This document shows, piece by piece, positions 5,093 through 12,916 of a stretch of 20,725 bases of DNA. Numbering within the stretch: position 1 is the first letter of the stretch; each line of letters starts with the position of its first letter. The notes under the pieces were generated by a model. The model was not told the DNA's origin. It worked only from the letters and a program-made list of their open reading frames with translations, and ran no database searches. Location: positions 1 through 20,725 of the IMG/VR virus record IMGVR_UViG_3300042558_000407; one strand, given 5' to 3'. Source of the stretch: a virus. The translations under genes and the position numbers were made by a program.

Positions 5093-8000
5093 TTACTGGG
5101 GGAAGGCGGCTTCAATGTCGCCTTCCTCTTCCTCTTCCTCTTCATCTGGTATGAGGTCGCTTTCCTCTTCATCTACCAATATTGTCCGGTAGGCATCGAT
5201 GTAAGCCTCGCGCTTCAGCTTGCCGACTCTATCCAGCTTCATGCCCGGATACAGCTCTGCCATCATGGCATTCTTTAGCGTCTGTTCTGTCGGCGGCTTG
5301 ACGGCTCCATCAAAGTTCCCCGCATTGATTTCTTTTTCATACTTGTCGGCTACCAGCTGCATCTCTTTGTCAAATTGAGCGAGGATCTTTTCTGCCTTGG
5401 CATTGTCTCCGGCATCCTCGGCCTTGATTGCATCTGCCAGAAGTTTACCCAGTATCAGCGTATTCTTGCGCTCTGCGTTTCGCGTTGATTCTGTGATCAT
5501 CTTTCCAGCCTGCCTCGCCTGCATCTCGCGTGCAATTTTAGCTGACTGAAATCCTGTGGCGCGTGGGAGTTGCTCAGATACAAAGCCCATATCCTCCGGC
5601 GCAATTACGAGCGAACCGTAGCGTGTCCTATATCCTTCCAGCGGGTACTGCACGAATCCCTTCAGGAGATCCGTTGGCCCCTTACCGATGAAGGGGGACA
5701 CAAGCGCCACATTGGCTGCGACAGGCTGCACACCAGACGAGCGACGCTGAAGGTATTCTTGGAACTTAGAAACCGTCGTCGATATGGCTGGAGCAATAGC
5801 AATCCCACTTTCAAATTCAGGTATAAGTGTCGTGAAGCCAACACGCTCACCGAAGTTTAGCCCAAGCAGCTCTCTCGAAGGTCCGCGAAGGAGCATCTCC
5901 GCATCCCGGCGTCCAGCCTCACCATTGCCGAACATCTCGGCCAGCATCAGCTGCGCCTCGGTGCGGAAGTCTTTCTTGGCTCCCTCGCTGTTCATGTTGT
6001 AAATCCACTGGAAGAAGTTGACCGCATCGTCGCCAAACGGAATTGCATACAGCAGGCCAGAGACAGTCCACATTATCATCAAGGTAAACATGGCGGCCAC
6101 TTTGCCACGCGGACCTTGAGAGCGCAGATTTTCAGCCAACAGGAACATAATCTGCAGAGGGTATTGGGAGAACTGCAGGATTACGCCGCCGGCTCCACGC
6201 ATAATAGGCGGCTTCTCGATCTGACCGCCCATGAATGTCGCTGTCTCGACCATGAATTCAGCAACGTCGTAGGGATTAGAGCCCTCCTTGATGATGATCT
6301 TGGCGCGTTCGTTTTTGCCGTAGGCTTCCTTCCAGTTCTTCAGAGCCTTCGGATCTTTGGCATAGCGATATGCCACGATAAACGCGGCCGCCTTGTTCAT
6401 CTCTTCCGTGACCGAGATGACGCTGGAGCCGTATTGGAAATAGCGCTTGGCTGTTTTCTTGAGCCCAGACCCTTTGTCACTCATAGCGCCGTAGCTATCA
6501 ATGCCCATAAGCTCTGGGTTCATCTGGGCCCGGACAGTCCCGCGCTTGTTTGCAAGGACAAGGGCATCTCGCTCTTCGTCTGTCAGGCCCGGGATCGCGT
6601 TTGGATCGACGTGCATCCCATAGCCAACCTTGCCACGGAATCCAGCCATAACCTGAACTGCCATTTTGTAGGTATCAAGGCCGGCAGAGCCCTTCATAAC
6701 CGTCATCTGCTGGGCGGTGACCGTCCAGACAGACATGGCGTTGACCGATGATGACGCCACGCTTGCCCACATGGAGTTGAAAAAGCCAATCGTTTTAAGC
6801 CCACGCGCTATGTACCCCTCAGGGGTGTCGACGTACTGGTCCCACTCCTTGGCATACTCCCTTTCAGATTTATTAACATTACGCTGCAGGTCATCATACG
6901 CCTCTGCATATTCCTTGCGGTACATCCGGTGCGCAACCGTTGTTGCCACGATCCGATTGTAATCAAGCAGCCGATCCGTGAAGTTCGTATCATAGCCCGC
7001 AATGTCGCGAGATTGCTTCATGAATCCAGCGGCGAGGTCTTGCATCAGAACAGAGCGGATGCTCTTTGGAAGATCCGCAATGATCCCCTTGGCAATCATC
7101 TTGGTGTTATTTTCTGTTAGCTCACCAAGGTTGCTCTCAGAGAACATCCCGCCCATCGTCCGGTCGTAGTAATCCTTGATGATGCCGCCGGATCTGGCGT
7201 CCATCAGGCTTAGCAGCTTATCGAGATTCGGAAGATCTTCGATAGACAGCCGGTCCTGTTCATTGGGAATGTCGCGTGAGTCTGTGATTACCCTGTAGCC
7301 CTCGCTCTCCGGGTACTTTGCCTTGATCTCGGCAATCCTCTTTTTGCTGGGATCAGGGATAGTCGCCGCGATCCCCTTGCCAACCAGATCTCGCAGCCAT
7401 TGCAGGCTGTCGATCATGTAGAAAGCGCCGCTGTCCAATGTCCCATCGGGACCATAGACAATGACTTTCGTATCGCCTGAGCGCATGAACGGGATGTAGG
7501 ATGTCAGGCGCTGCGACTCTATGGCATCAAACAGGCGCAGAAGATCGTTGCGGAACCCGTCATCCTCAACCCCTTCCTCTATAGCCTTGCGGCTGTACTC
7601 ACCATCATAGCCAAGGACAGACAACTGTGACTTGGCGTTTAGCGTGTAGCGGCTTTCCAGATATTCCCGCGCCTCGTGAAGTATGCGGGTTTCATTAGCG
7701 TTTAGCTTTAGTGTTTGGCCGGGCTTCGAAAGCTCAGGCGCAAAGCGCCGCTCGATGCCGTCAGCGCCTTCGCGGCGAAGCTCACGGGTCTTCAGGGCGA
7801 AGTTGCGCCCGGTGTCGCGGACAGCGGTCTTGGACAAACGGAGATATTCGAAGACCGCATTGAGCCTGTTTTTCGATTCCTGCGGAAGCTCGTTCATCTC
7901 ATGCAGCAAATCCTCATAGTCGGACATGAGAAGGCTGGTCATCTTGACCTTGTCGTTTGTCGCTTTGTGCAGGCGCGCAAAGTACTTGCTTTTCCGGGCA

Positions 8001-8131
8001 ACAGCAGTCGCCGGGCGAACATATGACACAACGGATGCGATGTTCTCGATTGGATCAAAAGACTTTGGTGGCGCTGGCGGATTATTTAGAGCGACCTCTG
8101 CCAGATCAAGGGAGCAGTTAGATCCTATCAT
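5093..8131 (-). CDS. Large virion protein resembling the C-terminal part of PLxRFG-type giant phage proteins
   Basis: A 1012-aa mostly helical protein, last gene of the late operon. Residues 212-220 read YIPFMRSGD in a segment followed by beta-prone sequence (VIVYGPDG). This resembles the Y-x-P-L-x-R-F-G-D hallmark of PLxRFG giant phage proteins, but with Phe for Leu and Ser for Phe. Two hydrophobic regions are visible: about 440-465 and a stronger likely membrane segment around 677-705. A conserved-looking stretch (AGGVILQFSQYPLQIMF) precedes the latter. The C-terminus is helical and ends in a very acidic tail (DEEEEEEEGD). Its ATG shares one base with the upstream stop (TGATG), with AGAGGG upstream, so translation is probably coupled. 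Role inferred: an internal virion protein delivered with the DNA, acting with the 1591-aa partner. No enzymatic motif was identified. Confidence 0.85.
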   Translation of the reverse strand: MIGSNCSLDLAEVALNNPPAPPKSFDPIENIASVVSYVRPATAVARKSKYFARLHKATNDKVKMTSLLMSDYEDLLHEMNELPQESKNRLNAVFEYLRLSKTAVRDTGRNFALKTRELRREGADGIERRFAPELSKPGQTLKLNANETRILHEAREYLESRYTLNAKSQLSVLGYDGEYSRKAIEEGVEDDGFRNDLLRLFDAIESQRLTSYIPFMRSGDTKVIVYGPDGTLDSGAFYMIDSLQWLRDLVGKGIAATIPDPSKKRIAEIKAKYPESEGYRVITDSRDIPNEQDRLSIEDLPNLDKLLSLMDARSGGIIKDYYDRTMGGMFSESNLGELTENNTKMIAKGIIADLPKSIRSVLMQDLAAGFMKQSRDIAGYDTNFTDRLLDYNRIVATTVAHRMYRKEYAEAYDDLQRNVNKSEREYAKEWDQYVDTPEGYIARGLKTIGFFNSMWASVASSSVNAMSVWTVTAQQMTVMKGSAGLDTYKMAVQVMAGFRGKVGYGMHVDPNAIPGLTDEERDALVLANKRGTVRAQMNPELMGIDSYGAMSDKGSGLKKTAKRYFQYGSSVISVTEEMNKAAAFIVAYRYAKDPKALKNWKEAYGKNERAKIIIKEGSNPYDVAEFMVETATFMGGQIEKPPIMRGAGGVILQFSQYPLQIMFLLAENLRSQGPRGKVAAMFTLMIMWTVSGLLYAIPFGDDAVNFFQWIYNMNSEGAKKDFRTEAQLMLAEMFGNGEAGRRDAEMLLRGPSRELLGLNFGERVGFTTLIPEFESGIAIAPAISTTVSKFQEYLQRRSSGVQPVAANVALVSPFIGKGPTDLLKGFVQYPLEGYRTRYGSLVIAPEDMGFVSEQLPRATGFQSAKIAREMQARQAGKMITESTRNAERKNTLILGKLLADAIKAEDAGDNAKAEKILAQFDKEMQLVADKYEKEINAGNFDGAVKPPTEQTLKNAMMAELYPGMKLDRVGKLKREAYIDAYRTILVDEEESDLIPDEEEEEEEGDIEAAFPQ
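5098..5129 (+). terminator. Candidate terminator hairpin at the convergent operon junction
   Basis: GGAAGGCG at 5101-5108 pairs perfectly with CGCCTTCC at 5119-5126 across a 10-base loop. Three further pairs (two of them G-U) extend the stem to 5098-5129. It starts seven bases after the stop of the last + strand gene and is followed by a pyrimidine-rich TCTTCC repeat rather than a clean T-run. It therefore looks like an intrinsic terminator of moderate quality for the early operon. The whole element lies within the final codons of the - strand gene ending at 5093. Confidence 0.4.
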
Positions 8132-11100
8132 CAGTCACACCCTCTGTTTTTACTCTGTACGTCCGCAGCTTCTTCATTGCTCTTATCGAAGGGTCTCTGC
8201 GCTTTTGCAACCGCATTCCGCATCTGGTCAGGCGTGCCGTTCAGTAGGGCCTGCATGGCCTGCTTGTTATTGTTTACCTTCTGAGGTGAAACCGACTCTT
8301 CGTTTATCGCAGCCACGCGGAAGTCGGTCTCCGCCTTTTCGCCAACGACCAGTATCCTGTCGCCTGCAGCAAGGAAGTCTTGGAAGAACTGATCGCTCCT
8401 CTCATAGCCAAATATCTCGCGGATCATGTCCACAAAATCATCCCACCAAGAGCGCTTGCCGGCCTCCTCCTCGCTCATCAGGCGATAGCCGTCACCATCC
8501 TTTGCAATACGCTTGGCGTAGTCCTGAACGCCCTTGTTGGTAAGAATATAGGCGAGTGCCTCATTGGGTGACTCTGCTGCGCTTATAACGGTGGTGGGAA
8601 CCTCCGCGCCACCATTGTATTCCTTCATAACAATGTCGGAAAACTTGTCCCACATGTCATTAAATTTCTGAACTTCTGCCGCGACCTCCTTGTTGAATAG
8701 GCCGCGCTCTTGCAGGGCTGCGCGATTGCGCTCTGTGTAAACTCCAATGCTGGACCAGCGCGCCTTCACGTAAGCATGAATTGTTTCATGCAAGAACGTC
8801 TGCTCATTGACGCCGTTAGATTCCCGGTCTTTGTTCTTGATGAGATAGATGCCCTTATCTCTCGGCGTTGAAAAAACCAGCCCGCGAACATCACCGGTAG
8901 TCACGCGATAGATAGAATCCTCAGTAGCCCCGTTCTTTGTGAGCGTCTCCACCGTTTTGTTATAGTCCTTGGTCGGATCGAGGATCACAGTCTTCTGCTC
9001 ACCAACGCCGTTCTCAGCAAGGATAGCGGCGATCTTTCGTGCTTCCTTGTCCTTGCTGTTCTTCTGAATTAGCGCGATGGCCTGCTTCGTATTGCCGCTT
9101 TCGAGCGATTTGTAGAGCGCGCTGTTCGGCGCAATCGGGGTGTCGTTAACAGCCGCGCTTGCCGGTGGCGTAGTCAGGGCTGCCACTGCCGCAATGCCGC
9201 TACGCAGCCTTTTCGCTGTCGCCTGTGAAGGCTTCTCAGCTCTGGAGAACATGACGGCCTCTGAGGCACCCTCACCCGCAGCAACGCGATTCCAGATGGC
9301 GCGCGCGGATGGGGTCTCTGCCTTCCCAAACATGTCAGGCTCAGCCTGCTGATTGGCGGCGATCTCCGTATAGGCCCGCAGCTTTTCGGCGATGGCCTTC
9401 TTGCTGAGAATGCGGGAGATCTTATCGTCGTGGAAGCCGATCAGGATGTCCTTCACGAACTCATCCATTGGCTCAACCATGTCGAGGCTGCGAAGCTCAC
9501 CTGACACGCTGTTCCCACTGGCCTTGATGTCCGATACCTTGCCGACTGATTCCATCAGCTTGTTGGTGATGTCGTATTTCTTATCGACCTCACCATCCTT
9601 GATGGCCTGCTGAAACTTGATCCAGTCGTTTGCCACATCGACCAAGGAGTTAGTCAGCGTCTTGGTGTCGTCGTCTGTGCGCTCCATCGCCTTGCTGATA
9701 AATATATCAGACGCACGGCCAGTGCCGCCGTAAGCCTTGTAGAGCAGGGCGTTTTCGATTCGCTTCAGTGTCTGAGCGCTAACCTTGCCCTTGTCATCCA
9801 TAGCGTTTTCACGCTGCTGTGGGCTCAGCTCAGCAATAAATGCTGAGACAAAGGCGTCGTTCCTTGAGGCGTTCAGATCGCCGCCATTATACTTTGACAG
9901 CACTCCGGGGGTCAGGATGTCCTTTGCGTCCTGCGCTGCCTGCTCTGGCGGTGATAGGGCAGCCTTATCATCTTCATTCGAGCCAACGACGAACCTGCGC
10001 TCATCAACGTCAGACATGAGGCGACGCACTAGAACCGGACGTTCGGCACCCTCGATGTCGTAGCCTTGCTCACGCAGGAACTCACGGTAAGCCTCGGCCT
10101 GCTCAGGATACTTCTCGTAGATTTCCTCAAGGCCCAGCGTGCGACCGTTGCCGCTAAGGATAACATTATCTTTGTTGATGATTGGCGCACCGCGATCTGT
10201 CGACGGATCTTCGCCTAGACCTTCCGGATCAAACTCGCTGGCGAACCGGCGCAGAAACTGCTGCGTCTGCGGTCGACTGCGGTCACGGTTCTGAAGCTCA
10301 CCCTCGGCGAACCGGATGTTATCCAGATCCTGCAGCTCATACTGCACATCGACCTTCTCGCGTGTTGCCGGGATGGTAGCGCGGGCAGTCCTGCCTATAG
10401 CGCGTGGAGCAGCTGGAGGTGGAGGCGGAGGCGGCGGCGGTGGAGGCGCAGCGGCAGATGGCGCGGCGGCAGCTGGGGTGGCGTAGCGCGCATTAATCGC
10501 TGCAATATTTTGGAGGGCATCTTCGCGTGCGGCTTCAATGTCCGCAATCTGAAGCCTGTACGCTTCTCGCGCATCGGGATCTTCGCCCTCGTAAGCATTT
10601 TCGGCACGCTGTTCTGCAATTTTTGAAAGTTCGAAATCCAGACCTTCAATGAAATCCTGCTCTTCTTGGAGCGCGACGGCATCTTCTGGCGTCATCTGCG
10701 GTGGCGCAGGCGGGGCAATGACAGGCGCTGGCGCAGCCTGAGTCCGCGCCTCAGCAATGCGCTCTCTAGCCCACTGCATTCCAGCTTTGTAGGCAGTAAG
10801 GGCTTCGGCCCCAGATGCGTCAAGGACTTGCTGGTCAGAGAGAGGTTCCCGCCCAATCTGTATGTCCCGCACACCCTCACGAAACATGGACACATCCATC
10901 CCGCGATCTTTGGCCTCACTCACAGCAAACGCTTCGAGGTTTTCTGCGATCTGCTGAGGAGTATACTGAGATAGATCTGGTTCTTCGAATACAGGAGCAG
11001 GCGGAGGCGGAGGCGGAGGCGGCGGAGGAGGCGGCGCTACCTTAAAGAGCGCGTTGTCGAATTCTATCGTGGCATTGACCATGTCCTGCTTTGACACGCT

Positions 11101-12906
11101 TGGTGCGCCACGCTCAGCGGCAATCCGACGAGCAATATCTTCGACCTGAAGCATCTGGCTAGGCGTGCGAGTGACGGCGTACTCCTGAATGTAGGGTTCT
11201 ACATCCTCGTCGATAGGCAGGACAGCGGGCGCGGTAGGCTCGATAGTGAACTTCGGCTTATCCGTTCCGGGAGAGAACGCTGAAGGCACAGGCAGGGGCT
11301 CCCGCACAGCAGCTTCCCTTCTTTGTGCATCTCTTGCGGCCTGCTCAGCCTTCCGATTCGCTTCTTCTTCCGCCGTTTCAATGGTGAACTTCGGCTTCTC
11401 AACAGTAGGCGAAGGCAAAGGCGTAACAGGCGGAGGCGGCGGTGGCGCAGCAACCTCATCCAGTCCCTCAGTAATATCCATGCCAAAGGCCATGCCGCCC
11501 AAGCCGCTTTCCGGCTCGACAACGCCAGCCTTAATCGCAGCCTGAACCTGATCAGGATCTTCAGAGAAGACTATGCCGTCAGCGTCTGCAAGGATTACGC
11601 CGCCATCTTCGTCGAAGCCTTGGTAGGTATATTCCTGCGGCCCGGACGGTTCCTGCAGAGTGATCTTGCCGCCCACTGGGCCAAGAGCCTGAGCAAGAGC
11701 GACCATGTCTGCTGGCGGTGGTGGCGCACGGGGCGGCGTTCGCGGCGCGCTGGGTGCTGGTGGAGTAGTGACGCCTTCTTCGGGCGCGCCTCTGTTAAAG
11801 GCACCCTGAAGGCCGCCGATGGGGGCTGCGATTGTCGCGCCACCGATTGCACCAAGAAGACCGGAAGACAGGACATCTTCGCCGACAGAAGTCTCTGCGG
11901 CAGTTCCGAGCTTACCGACGTTCGTCGCCAGCTGAGCCCCGGCTTCTTCGACAAATTCCTGCGGAGCCTCGCCAATAGCTGCGCGACCAGCCGAGCGAAG
12001 AATCCCGCCTCGCACTGGCTTGTCGGCGAATGCCAATTGTTCAATACCCGGAATTCTGGATGCAGCGCCAGACACAGCCCCAGCACCAAGTGCCGCTATC
12101 TTGAATGCGCGGTCAGCTTCTTCTTGGGTTCCACCTGCGGCAAGCACGTCCCGATAGGCTTGGCCGCCAGCGCTGGACGCATTTATTGCGCCGCTCGAAA
12201 AGACAACGCCTGTACCAACGTCTCTTGTAAGGGCGGCCTTGGCGGCCTCACGCCCTGCAAGTGGCAAGGTTAGGCCCCTTGCGACCTGAAAGCCTTTTCC
12301 AATCGCAACCGGGAAAACCGTGGAGGGCGCTTGGCCTGCAACAAACTCGGCAGCTCCTCGCCCTGTTTGAAGTGGAGCCAGAACCGTCGCCAGCACGCGG
12401 GCCGCTTCCTCAGGGGTTTGAGGCAGAAACTCACGAGTTACACCAGATAATGCAGGCCGTAACAAATCAGTAGATAACGCCGTTGCGCGGCCAATTCCCG
12501 CAAGAATTCGAGAGCCTCTACCGGGCTTTGCATCGCGGATTGATCTTGCCTGCCTTTCGCTTTCCGCAAAACTTGCTGCAGGTCTTTCTGCTTCAGACTT
12601 GGCGGTCAATCTTTCGCCAGCCTTACGCTCTTGGGCACCAATAAATTTAAGTATGGGGGCTGGGACAGGGATTGCGTTTGCAAGGAACGGAGCAGACTTC
12701 TCCAGAGCCAAGCCAAGATCGGAACGCATCCTTCCGGTCGCGCTCTTGAAAACCGGAATGACCCCGCTGTAAAACGGCTCCTCCTCCTTTTTCTTTTTAG
12801 GCTTGGGCTTTGCGAATGGATCAAAGTCAACAGGCTTCAGCCTAACATTGCCAGAAGGCGCTGCAGGAGCGAAGGGATCAAAATCAACTGGTTTATAAGT
12901 GGGCAT
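8131..12906 (-). CDS. Polyvalent virion protein with DdrB/ParB-like and HExxH metallopeptidase domains, 1591 aa
   Basis: The largest gene. The N-terminus carries KPVDFDPF twice (5-12, 24-31) and a Lys-rich run (33-43). A long Ala/Gly-rich region (about 150-380) with helices such as EAPQEFVEEAGAQLATN resembles membrane-active internal virion proteins. A Pro-rich, charged linker zone with 12- and 11-proline tracts spans about 390-840. Residues about 850-965 match a DdrB-type ParB-like domain, with FAEGELQNRDRSRPQTQ and NVILSGNGRTLGLE (S918-R922). A helical region follows, then a zincin domain with H1373-E-T-I-H1377 and a probable third ligand at E1449 (SPNEALAYIL). Polyvalent proteins of this build are known from phages and conjugative elements and are thought to enter the cell with DNA and counter host defences, as P1 Dar/Ddr proteins do for restriction. 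The start has AAGGG six bases upstream, overlapping the previous gene's stop. Specific target unknown. Confidence 0.88.
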   Translation of the reverse strand: MPTYKPVDFDPFAPAAPSGNVRLKPVDFDPFAKPKPKKKKEEEPFYSGVIPVFKSATGRMRSDLGLALEKSAPFLANAIPVPAPILKFIGAQERKAGERLTAKSEAERPAASFAESERQARSIRDAKPGRGSRILAGIGRATALSTDLLRPALSGVTREFLPQTPEEAARVLATVLAPLQTGRGAAEFVAGQAPSTVFPVAIGKGFQVARGLTLPLAGREAAKAALTRDVGTGVVFSSGAINASSAGGQAYRDVLAAGGTQEEADRAFKIAALGAGAVSGAASRIPGIEQLAFADKPVRGGILRSAGRAAIGEAPQEFVEEAGAQLATNVGKLGTAAETSVGEDVLSSGLLGAIGGATIAAPIGGLQGAFNRGAPEEGVTTPPAPSAPRTPPRAPPPPADMVALAQALGPVGGKITLQEPSGPQEYTYQGFDEDGGVILADADGIVFSEDPDQVQAAIKAGVVEPESGLGGMAFGMDITEGLDEVAAPPPPPPVTPLPSPTVEKPKFTIETAEEEANRKAEQAARDAQRREAAVREPLPVPSAFSPGTDKPKFTIEPTAPAVLPIDEDVEPYIQEYAVTRTPSQMLQVEDIARRIAAERGAPSVSKQDMVNATIEFDNALFKVAPPPPPPPPPPPPAPVFEEPDLSQYTPQQIAENLEAFAVSEAKDRGMDVSMFREGVRDIQIGREPLSDQQVLDASGAEALTAYKAGMQWARERIAEARTQAAPAPVIAPPAPPQMTPEDAVALQEEQDFIEGLDFELSKIAEQRAENAYEGEDPDAREAYRLQIADIEAAREDALQNIAAINARYATPAAAAPSAAAPPPPPPPPPPPAAPRAIGRTARATIPATREKVDVQYELQDLDNIRFAEGELQNRDRSRPQTQQFLRRFASEFDPEGLGEDPSTDRGAPIINKDNVILSGNGRTLGLEEIYEKYPEQAEAYREFLREQGYDIEGAERPVLVRRLMSDVDERRFVVGSNEDDKAALSPPEQAAQDAKDILTPGVLSKYNGGDLNASRNDAFVSAFIAELSPQQRENAMDDKGKVSAQTLKRIENALLYKAYGGTGRASDIFISKAMERTDDDTKTLTNSLVDVANDWIKFQQAIKDGEVDKKYDITNKLMESVGKVSDIKASGNSVSGELRSLDMVEPMDEFVKDILIGFHDDKISRILSKKAIAEKLRAYTEIAANQQAEPDMFGKAETPSARAIWNRVAAGEGASEAVMFSRAEKPSQATAKRLRSGIAAVAALTTPPASAAVNDTPIAPNSALYKSLESGNTKQAIALIQKNSKDKEARKIAAILAENGVGEQKTVILDPTKDYNKTVETLTKNGATEDSIYRVTTGDVRGLVFSTPRDKGIYLIKNKDRESNGVNEQTFLHETIHAYVKARWSSIGVYTERNRAALQERGLFNKEVAAEVQKFNDMWDKFSDIVMKEYNGGAEVPTTVISAAESPNEALAYILTNKGVQDYAKRIAKDGDGYRLMSEEEAGKRSWWDDFVDMIREIFGYERSDQFFQDFLAAGDRILVVGEKAETDFRVAAINEESVSPQKVNNNKQAMQALLNGTPDQMRNAVAKAQRPFDKSNEEAADVQSKNRGCD
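10414..10446 (-). repeat. Poly-proline tract of 11 codons in the polyvalent protein
   Basis: Eleven consecutive CCN codons (GGCGGA-like repeats on the + strand) sit immediately ahead of the DdrB/ParB-like domain. They probably form a stiff linker. Translation through such a run normally depends on elongation factor P. The trinucleotide repeat could vary in length between isolates. Confidence 0.8.
10999..11034 (-). repeat. Poly-proline tract of 12 codons in the polyvalent protein
   Basis: Twelve consecutive proline codons, mostly alternating CCG and CCT, the longest such tract in the window. It separates two charged helical linker segments upstream of the DdrB/ParB-like domain. Confidence 0.8.
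12787..12895 (-). repeat. Duplicated KPVDFDPF motif and Lys-rich run at the polyvalent protein N-terminus
   Basis: Codons 5-12 and 24-31 both encode KPVDFDPF, with different codons in places, followed directly by a Lys/Pro/Glu run (33-43). Retention of the peptide while codons diverge suggests selection on a short linear motif, perhaps for packaging into the virion or binding a partner. Confidence 0.6.
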
Positions 12907-12916
12907 TTCTCACCCT

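Noticed and set aside
8129-8160. A programmed -1 frameshift joining the 1591- and 1012-aa proteins
   Set aside because: The 1012-aa frame has a TGA two codons before its ATG, and the nearby TAAAAAC lacks a proper slippery pattern. A shift there would hit that stop. Coupled reinitiation at TGATG explains the junction better.
10990-11040. GGCGGA-type repeats as a regulatory or CRISPR-like array
   Set aside because: There are no unique spacers and the repeats are in phase with proline codons of the - strand protein, so they are coding low complexity.
11323-12273. A 316-codon open frame on the + strand opposite the polyvalent protein gene
   Set aside because: It lies entirely antisense to a gene with recognisable domains and coupled neighbours. 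It has low-complexity Arg/Ser/Cys-rich content and no operon context, as expected for a shadow frame of GC-rich coding DNA.
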